A DNA stretch of 64,000 nt from positions 1-64,000 of the IMG/VR virus record IMGVR_UViG_3300025769_012879, one strand, 5' to 3'. Of this stretch, positions 59,101 through 64,000 are shown piece after piece (the stretch's first letter is position 1; each line of letters opens with the position of its first letter). A program made the translations under genes and the position numbers. Source of the DNA: a virus. The notes under the pieces were generated by a model. That model searched no databases, was not told where the DNA came from, and worked only from the letters and a program-made list of their open reading frames with translations.

Positions 59101-61983
59101 ATGGACGTTAGTCCATCTGGATCAGGAGAGGAAGAGAAGTCCGGTGAATTAATGAGAAACACTGGATCTACTGGTGTTGGCACTGTAGCATTTGGCGAGG
59201 TAAATGCAAGATATGCATTCAACTTGGGTGAGTGTAGACCTAAAAACTTAGTTCAATCTCAAGCAGGTACTGGTGCCTTCTACACAACTTATGAAGACTT
59301 TTCAGCAGATACGAGATTGATTGGTCAAGACGAGACCATAGTTCCAGAGTTTACTATATCTGATTACATAGATACAGTTGTAAACGAGTATCAGGGCAAC
59401 TTCTTAAATGAGGATATCTACGGATACACACTAACTGGTAGTGAGGATTTGCATGGTAATCATTTTGCTGAAAGATTTTTAAAGACCGAAAAAATAGATT
59501 ACTTGAAAGAGTTAAAAGAGTTTTATGGCGAACCAACAGCAATCAGGTTAAGTTTTGACGCAACAAAGAAATTGTTGCCAAGAACTGGATTTTATCCACA
59601 ACAGAGAGTTGTGGAACTAGCACAACAGTTCTCGTCTTCTTATAAAGACTCTACAATTACCATTGGAGCAACAAACTATACCAACCCAACCGGCGGCGGT
59701 GGTGAAGAAACATGGTCAACTGCATTGTTGCCATTTTGGGCACCAGGAGTTGGTCTCAACTCCATTAAATCAGGTTTTGCAGTAGAATTTCCTTATAAGT
59801 CTACTGGCACTGCGGATCCAATTGCTGGAGTTGAAGAAAGGTTTGATGCAGCAGCACCATTTGAATCAATTTTAAGTCCTAGCGAGTATGTTGAATTAGT
59901 TTATCACATAGCAAATAGTGGAACAGCAGAACTACAAAGCACCGCGTCAGTCAATAAAACAGACGGGGTTTACGAGATGATGTCACACAACTTCTTTGCA
60001 GAGGTTCCAGACTTCTTCTTAGAAGACCTTGCTTCATTTAGATCTGCACCTGCTGCTACTTGGCAGTTTGAAGGACCTTTATCTTCTAGCACTGATGGCG
60101 TTAAGAAGTTTGCTATGGACATTTATATTGAAGATCCAGTCGATTTCTTAATGTACGGTGGTGGAGATGCATTTGGACCTTTCCCATACAACAACCATGC
60201 CCCACCTGGATATTATTGGAACTCTTCTGGTGTCATTCCCGCTGAATATTGTGAGTTCTTAACAAATACGGGTGCAAATCGTTCTGGATATACAAGAGCA
60301 AAAATTGTTTTTGATCCAACAAACCTTCTTTCTACTGATGGAAGGTTGGGTAAAACATCTTTCTCATTGCAAGATATTGTTGCTAACTCTACAATAGAAC
60401 ATACAAACTTCTTAGTAGAAAGAGACGGTGTGTCACCAGCAGATACCACATTTATGACTCTATCTGCAAGTTTGGACATGTTTGTTCAGGGCGAAGAAAA
60501 CAGATGGATAATTAGAAGTAAGTGGGAGTGTCCAGTTCTGAACTTTGCTGATGCTACCGCAGAAACAGATGGTTCTGAAACTGCTGTTAAAGGCATGTGG
60601 CACCAGTATGGAGAATTAGCAGGTTCTAATGCAAGAAAAAGATTGAATGTTAGGGTTGACGATTCAGAATATATTAATAGTACAGCAACTGGGTCCTTGG
60701 CAGAAGCGGTTGGTTTTGACAAAAAGTCTATTGCGTTTGGTAAAATAAAACCAAAGAAGGTTGTAGAGGAAGCAATTTGTGCAATTCCTTACTATGTTGA
60801 CTGCGACACTGGTGAAGAAAAATTCTTTGAAATTCCAATGAACATTTTTGAAAACAGATATTCATTGGTAAGAAGAAATTCAGTAACAGTTGATTCAATT
60901 TCAGATATGATCAGAAAGATGGACAAGTATGTTTTACCCCCACCATACGATTTTGTCCACATCCGTGACAGTAAAAACTCTGCTTTGAATAGTAAGGAAG
61001 ACTTTTTACCTGCAAGACCACCTTTCTCTATTTACTTTTTTGAATTCAATAGTGAATTGAGTAGACAAGATCTTGCAAATATTTGGCAAGGTGTAATGCC
61101 ATCAATCGCGACATCAGCAGAGAAGCAGAAGGTAGTTTTAGAGCACCCAATTGTTGATGGCGAGTTATTATCACCAACAATCTTTAGATACAACAAGTTG
61201 ACAGGCATACCTAACGACATTAAGTGGAAGATTTTTAAAGTCAAGAAAAGAGCAGCATACGATTATTACAGAATGTTGCAGGATAAAACAGACTCCCCAA
61301 CTTACAAGAGGTTGGGCGTAGATAGATTCTCTTTCAATTACCCATACGATCAATTCAGTTTGGTAGAACTTGGAAAAATGGATGTTGAGTTTGAAGTATT
61401 AAATGATGCTCCAAGTAGAATAAAAGAAATTTCTGGAGGTGGATACGTCAGACCCGAAGAGGCAATTGTAAGGTCTGCTGGCATTGGACAACCAGTTCAA
61501 GTGAGAACTTCAACAACTCAACAAGAAACTACAGCAGATAGAGAAGTTCAGAGAATAGCGGAGACAGTGGATAGAGAGGTTCAGACGATCCAGAGAGAAG
61601 CGGAAAGTGTACCAAGTACAATAGATCCTTTTGTACCTACTATCCAGACAACTTCCACAGCGCCTGAACCAACAATAGAACCCTTTGTTCCAAGTTTGCA
61701 AGCATCGTTAACAGCAGGAACACCAACAGTTGAGACATTTATACCTAGTGTTGACAGGGGTGATGTGACAGTAACCACAAGCACTGTAAACGAATCAGGA
61801 ACAATTACGACAGGAGATCCACAACTAGCGCAGACATCAATTTCAGTACCTACTTGTACAGAAGATGATAAATCTGAGTATGACGCACTACAAATACTCG
61901 TCAGTGATGTGGGTTTTGCAGCACTTCCCAGAGAACAGCAACTTAGATTCAATGAGTTAGCGCAGAAATGCCCCAGAAACTAA
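53149..61983 (+). CDS. 2944-aa tail/baseplate protein with LamG domain
   Basis: The longest gene here. ATG 53149, no clear ribosome site. A LamG/concanavalin-type jelly roll lies at about 160-350: 'VEFWMKKEF', 'GNWHHYAFAF', 'GEFYVDGR', 'GSIDEVRLWK'. Then come segments that recur in marine phage structural proteins: 'MLPQWISDDDAANG' and 'KGTEKSFRNLFRCFGVD' (about 580). The long middle is beta-rich, Asn/Ser/Tyr-rich. The end has a coiled patch (DREVQRI, DREVQTI), three T-I/V-D/E-P/T-F-V/I-P repeats (about nt 61615-61755), and a last helical domain. It replaces T4 gp7-type wedge or fibre parts by position. It probably binds glycans on the host. Confidence 0.78.
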   Translation: MGTKSFFNKQKSQEVKVRGQEKSTIADIRDDIESEDYVKEHTIDKLNFLPELDFEDPKNFVKYGSAKDYYVDLVDSVVQSYPYDGSLAEKLNYRNGLVAIQKHEFDKNYPRFVGYANFGDESYSAVLGTPFTVGDITFTFGQNVTDHYVITDNYSKNLVYNSTSSQVGSIELNFSEGVTVEFWMKKEFFPDPSETQNEVIFSISNERTATDLFQITTDVTGSGKEKLYATFSKTTSYEPEFVYEFDTGISQSNGLGLADGNWHHYAFAFSTSSTGYVGEFYVDGRFREKKFYTHPSPQFNLTGTLDATVAASSHYTYLGDGSLLGSIDEVRLWKTARNAKEIGVNYFFDVGGGGNTDTTKVNDNNPLGLSLYYKFNESNTGDSNVDSVVLDYSGRLTDGVWVGYNTTSRTSGSAIIESGTTREVGEPIIYSTHPDVVTYKADKITSGSLYDAENIGSMYDMLPQWISDDDAANGLLIRKMMQIMSSYLDTLHAQITAISQLQDGSYVSGSNAKPNPFSKRNLISYGFDIPDVFIDPGVIEEIYFKDEKRVYEEKLYNLKNLIFQNIFNNLNYINKSKGTEKSFRNLFRCFGVDNELVRLNMYADGQEYELKENYVASQAKRNIIDLSGYNDGNSRSSVIYTFADPSKSTDETGDSGYIPSSSNVYIPLTFENQFQFPKFVDFPDNYLDKLSKVSLFGVHSASSDTTSTTIPTGDLNFKVYAETNTNNKTQFVLETNIGTVTELTSSFYEDVYDNTNWTFAVRTKPREYPFAQHVTASDVFDLEFYGVNYVSGYKLHEFTASAEVNLNDDIGQFITGSNKRLYVGADRENITGSLNYKSNTRLVSSRVWFDYLEDQELRNHAKDVTNYGREYPYQNSFIFENGESESYVPRISTLALHWNFENITGSDSSGKFLIQDTTSGSSYELDSRFAGGEYSRYVGPNYSGQGSEFSTNSTDVVDFLFVDTAEQQLPENLYSSDLIEIRQGDDSIFKKDSRPSKYYFAVETSLYDSISHDILGFFASINDFNSLIGAPENAYRPNYKNLEKLRQLFFENVTNEPDLEKFVNLYKWMDGALDSVISNLIPASAKTSDQVRNIVESHILERSKYIRKYLSVLEYTIPFNANLNNNSNVLLPTNEGVTSIQINPPSGAPLVSTIKSVSSMTNYVDSEIIGNTSPKYKQGLQPGNKTFKDKTSFATSAELSTPTAQTKDSPSQIVSSKDLSSPLPGTFFGSPLDQGTKQLWFLNKAERNPGGLLSTGVESVDAARVQQQYNNYQVLTGSRQPVYTFRANASKPISQNTTYGGENKKSYFASSFNGTNDETKDGLDIEVLKTVLNRDDQPYYDYVDSLDRTFGGHRMPPTKITNLSNSQNLNGQNYLPFNIISASTAVNAWQEELFTEGHEIDIVSSHQDYVVDGGSLQGPFTKDHAGGWMYRHNAPLLTSSHLRKEGYTFMPINSTNLRVLSPRYYNSGGSPVYNSARPYGALLREEVAQRPVVIKNISGSNYFHDYQIVQTAGRKENNRYYVKSNGYTGTVNSVSDIGYDEAGVFIYKDFTVLNRDTTGSNTFVIVNRFSAPGGPEVSSFSFLDVEAAEYSVYNNLNYRNLVVRIENNKLLTRHTLTGGYDSVLLQPTASFYKPQRNGVYTVSSSLTTVEPVFDNSYVNYSIPRTDVQYAWVASSWIARKTGYPNEATLTSDSGLLTASGINNLGGNESDFDYNITSSDYSPVYGFRFSENIRNIDKSHAQFEINSNNESVPFNGVNFIIVGDVDTDNNLFTTSSTTEGNYLSRATFDSSTSPLVLNAFLLSENGPYQYPTFKQIRTADHRVARKLRKENIYVSNRDKYILGNTKVLKNGEKYTINQTPVTNKYKPVVQYIDDTTGTIKYEFGNDLNYFATTYISSANENVNYNFEFNVPRNDILDTDFYKFSQKYKIVRYKEVNYPKNENQYKNESRNRINYLSFWVSDDIENRIDNSFVNSQGYTISGSEWSMDVSPSGSGEEEKSGELMRNTGSTGVGTVAFGEVNARYAFNLGECRPKNLVQSQAGTGAFYTTYEDFSADTRLIGQDETIVPEFTISDYIDTVVNEYQGNFLNEDIYGYTLTGSEDLHGNHFAERFLKTEKIDYLKELKEFYGEPTAIRLSFDATKKLLPRTGFYPQQRVVELAQQFSSSYKDSTITIGATNYTNPTGGGGEETWSTALLPFWAPGVGLNSIKSGFAVEFPYKSTGTADPIAGVEERFDAAAPFESILSPSEYVELVYHIANSGTAELQSTASVNKTDGVYEMMSHNFFAEVPDFFLEDLASFRSAPAATWQFEGPLSSSTDGVKKFAMDIYIEDPVDFLMYGGGDAFGPFPYNNHAPPGYYWNSSGVIPAEYCEFLTNTGANRSGYTRAKIVFDPTNLLSTDGRLGKTSFSLQDIVANSTIEHTNFLVERDGVSPADTTFMTLSASLDMFVQGEENRWIIRSKWECPVLNFADATAETDGSETAVKGMWHQYGELAGSNARKRLNVRVDDSEYINSTATGSLAEAVGFDKKSIAFGKIKPKKVVEEAICAIPYYVDCDTGEEKFFEIPMNIFENRYSLVRRNSVTVDSISDMIRKMDKYVLPPPYDFVHIRDSKNSALNSKEDFLPARPPFSIYFFEFNSELSRQDLANIWQGVMPSIATSAEKQKVVLEHPIVDGELLSPTIFRYNKLTGIPNDIKWKIFKVKKRAAYDYYRMLQDKTDSPTYKRLGVDRFSFNYPYDQFSLVELGKMDVEFEVLNDAPSRIKEISGGGYVRPEEAIVRSAGIGQPVQVRTSTTQQETTADREVQRIAETVDREVQTIQREAESVPSTIDPFVPTIQTTSTAPEPTIEPFVPSLQASLTAGTPTVETFIPSVDRGDVTVTTSTVNESGTITTGDPQLAQTSISVPTCTEDDKSEYDALQILVSDVGFAALPREQQLRFNELAQKCPRN

Positions 61984-62005
61984 TTACTGATAGAGAGAGT
62001 ATTGA

Positions 62006-62884
62006 ATGACGTTTTTTAATAAAAAAGAGGAAGTAGTTGAGTTGAAACTGACTAGGGTTGGGCGAGAAAAACTCTCTCAAGGAAAGTTTGCTCCAACACA
62101 CTATGAATTTTTAGATGAAGACGTATTGTATGATAAGTACAACTATATCTCAGGTTCATACGAAGAGCAGAATGAAATAAAAAAAAGAATTAAAGAAAAT
62201 ATATCTTTAAGATACCCAACTGCTAAACAGGGAGCAATCTCATCTAAAGGCACAAAATCAATAGAAAATAAGTTAATAGAGAGTTTGGGAACTTTCATAC
62301 CTTATTCAAATTTAAAACCCGCTTGGGATTTAAAAGCAATAGACGGAACAATCTTCACTGGATCTGGTGAGATTGAATATACTTCACTAGAGGCGCGAAG
62401 AGAGGGAACTGTTAACCCTTCTTATGAGAAAATACCGCAGTTAGATTTAGTATGTGATTATAACTACAACATCTTTATTTTATTTGATAAAAATAATACA
62501 AAAAAGAATAAAGATTTCTATGCTGCTGTGGACGAAAATCCATTTATTACAATTAACGACTTATTGAAGGAGGATGAATTTGACGCATTTATGCTTTTCA
62601 AAAAGGGGTTTAACGATTTTACGATGACAGTCGAAGAGGATAACGTTTTAAAAGAAAAAGAAATGTTTACCTTGGAAGTTTATGAATACAAATATTCTAA
62701 TGAATTTCAAAAAATAGAGTTAGAAAAACTTTACTTTGATTCAGAGGACATAGATGAGACCTCTGTGCAATGGTATTTTGACATTTCAACTGATGGTGCA
62801 GTAGAACCAGCAAGAGAAGGTTTTACATTTGTTAATGAAAAAGTTGAAGTTGAAGGACCAGATGATGAGTGCGAGGACGTTTAA
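62006..62884 (+). CDS. Virion structural protein, 292 aa
   Basis: ATG 62006, weak ribosome site. The N-terminus 'VVELKLTRVGREKLSQGKF' followed by 'YEFLDEDVLYD' resembles a family I recall next to giant tail proteins in marine phages, of unknown function. The protein is acidic and ends in an acidic tail (EGPDDECEDV). By context it is a tail component. The next gene begins 14 nt after its stop. Confidence 0.6.
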   Translation: MTFFNKKEEVVELKLTRVGREKLSQGKFAPTHYEFLDEDVLYDKYNYISGSYEEQNEIKKRIKENISLRYPTAKQGAISSKGTKSIENKLIESLGTFIPYSNLKPAWDLKAIDGTIFTGSGEIEYTSLEARREGTVNPSYEKIPQLDLVCDYNYNIFILFDKNNTKKNKDFYAAVDENPFITINDLLKEDEFDAFMLFKKGFNDFTMTVEEDNVLKEKEMFTLEVYEYKYSNEFQKIELEKLYFDSEDIDETSVQWYFDISTDGAVEPAREGFTFVNEKVEVEGPDDECEDV

Positions 62885-62898
62885 AGAGGTTATCTAAT

Positions 62899-64000
62899 AT
62901 GGCAATTTTAACAAAAGATTCACTCATAGAAAGTCAAATCCCAGGTCAGAAATTATATCCTTTTGGGTCTGATCCTGATTTATCTGCGGTTTTAGCACAA
63001 AATTTTTTATTAAGTGGTCAAAAAATCATCTTTGATTTAAAGGTTGATAAGGATTTTTCTGCTGACTATGACTCATTTAGAATTGTAAACTTGAGTTCAA
63101 AAAGTATTGCAAAATTAAAAGAAGAAAATTTTCCATTTAATTTAGGTGACGAAACATTTGATATATTGTTTAATGAGAAAGACAATTCAAGAGATTACGT
63201 TTTAAAAGATTTAAATAAGATAGAGTTAGACTATGGTAGTGACAGTACAGGAAGAGTTTTAGTAGTCTTTGTTAACGAACCAAAGAGATTGTCAGAGATA
63301 TTTTTACTTTCATTTAGTTTAGAAGATGTTCAAATAGCAACTAAGAAAATAGTTAAGCAAAAAATTAAAGTTAAGAAAGGTAATGATTTCTTCTTTAAAG
63401 AACTAAAAAAGAATACGTTAGTCTCCAATCTTTTATTTTCCTACTCTAAGGATAAAGATTTAAGTGGGTTGTTCTGTGTTGATAGGAAAGCAGTCGCAGA
63501 AAAATATGCCGCTTTCCCAAATTTAATAAAAGAAGCAGATTTGAAAATTTTTGATGAGTTTTTATACAAAATCAAATTTAAGTTTAGAAAGTACGATAAC
63601 TCTAAAAATGGTTATTCAATTGCCAATAACAGAGATATTAATGTAGATGAGATTCTACCAGTAGAGAATCTTATCGTAAAAAATTCAAATTATATGCGGT
63701 TTTATAACTTTAAACAAAAGTTTCACGATTCTGTATCAAATTATCAAGGTTCAATCAAATTGTTTGTTAATGATGTTAGTATAAGAATTGCTAAGAATAA
63801 ACTTGTTAATTTACAAAAGAATAAAAAGCAAATAGATCCAGAAACTTTAAAAACTTTTATTGATGAGGTTTACGGTAAAAAGATTCCAAGATACCTAATG
63901 AGGTATAGACTAAACATAAATAATCTCTCAATAGAGCAGTTAAAGAAACTAGTTTTGCTTTTGGAAGACGAAATAACTTTAAAAATAGATATTGCATCTG
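62899..64000 (+). CDS. Virion structural protein, cut off at the window end
   Basis: ATG 62899 after AAAGAGGT; 367 codons remain open to the window edge. The visible part is Lys/Phe/Asp-rich with mixed strands and helices; a middle section (KIVKQKIKVKKGNDFFFKELKK) is basic. 'GQKLYPFGSDPDLSAVLAQNFLLSGQKI' near the start is not a motif I know. The role is unknown; context says tail or baseplate. Confidence 0.65.
   Translation, partial: MAILTKDSLIESQIPGQKLYPFGSDPDLSAVLAQNFLLSGQKIIFDLKVDKDFSADYDSFRIVNLSSKSIAKLKEENFPFNLGDETFDILFNEKDNSRDYVLKDLNKIELDYGSDSTGRVLVVFVNEPKRLSEIFLLSFSLEDVQIATKKIVKQKIKVKKGNDFFFKELKKNTLVSNLLFSYSKDKDLSGLFCVDRKAVAEKYAAFPNLIKEADLKIFDEFLYKIKFKFRKYDNSKNGYSIANNRDINVDEILPVENLIVKNSNYMRFYNFKQKFHDSVSNYQGSIKLFVNDVSIRIAKNKLVNLQKNKKQIDPETLKTFIDEVYGKKIPRYLMRYRLNINNLSIEQLKKLVLLLEDEITLKIDIAS

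Noticed and set aside
61581-61952. 123-codon minus-strand frame
   Set aside because: Mirror of the Pro/Thr repeat end of the giant tail protein; low-complexity Val/Ser/Gly product.

Overview
The window is a 64 kb piece of a large, AT-rich, tailed bacteriophage with a contractile (T4-type) tail. The evidence is a gp25-like and a gp6-like baseplate wedge protein side by side, a gp55-like late sigma factor, an endonuclease VII, PhoH, a Cas4/RecB-type nuclease, and tightly packed genes whose starts and stops mostly overlap by 1-20 nt. It resembles large marine or freshwater myoviruses, but I cannot name a species. The host is uncertain. A MopE-like Ca/metal-binding plus beta-propeller lipoprotein on the minus strand has the style of Myxococcota/Bdellovibrionota ('deltaproteobacterial') surface proteins and hints at such a host.

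Layout. 1-2.2 kb: a run of very short genes (30-102 aa), two membrane peptides, and two non-coding stretches rich in short inverted repeats. 2.2-11.7 kb: mixed strands, with an endonuclease VII, a membrane metallopeptidase, the MopE/propeller lipoprotein, small basic and zinc proteins, a kinase-like protein, and four exported proteins including a trypsin-like lipoprotein. 11.7-24.2 kb: a Nudix hydrolase and three giant multidomain proteins (1249, 1211 and 1158 aa) carrying nucleotidyltransferase, DUF2272-like peptidase, HExxH metallopeptidase, ligase-like KxDG and NMNAT-like domains. 24.2-30.2 kb: a Fis-like HTH protein, a short adenylosuccinate synthetase (PurA/PurZ family), a ClpP-like protease, PIN-PhoH, a metallopeptidase, a SAP protein and a Cas4/RecB nuclease. 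30.2-42.8 kb: an unbroken plus-strand surface-sugar operon. It has four glycosyltransferases, HisH/HisF/WbpG amidotransfer genes, a NeuD-like acetyltransferase, an epimerase, and WbpE-, WbpD- and WbpB-like enzymes. 42.8-44.5 kb: a cupin, a zinc ribbon, a membrane protein and the sigma factor. 44.5-64 kb: tail and baseplate genes, including a 2944-aa LamG-containing protein; the last gene runs off the window.

Two systems stand out. (1) The sugar operon matches the Pseudomonas aeruginosa B-band pathway WbpB-E-D plus WbpG-HisH2-HisF2, which makes an acetamidino-bearing diamino-uronic acid. With the glycosyltransferases it could decorate virion, host surface or DNA. (2) Several proteins start with a short amphipathic peptide ending in (I/L/V/M)-x-E, often followed by Q, and the same motif recurs between domains of the giant proteins. 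This looks like capsid-targeting and prohead-protease processing as in T4 (gp21), and suggests a set of packaged effector enzymes (kinase-like, nucleotidyltransferase, ligase, peptidase). Both are inferences from sequence reading only.

No tRNA, rRNA, CRISPR array, insertion sequence or integrase was seen.
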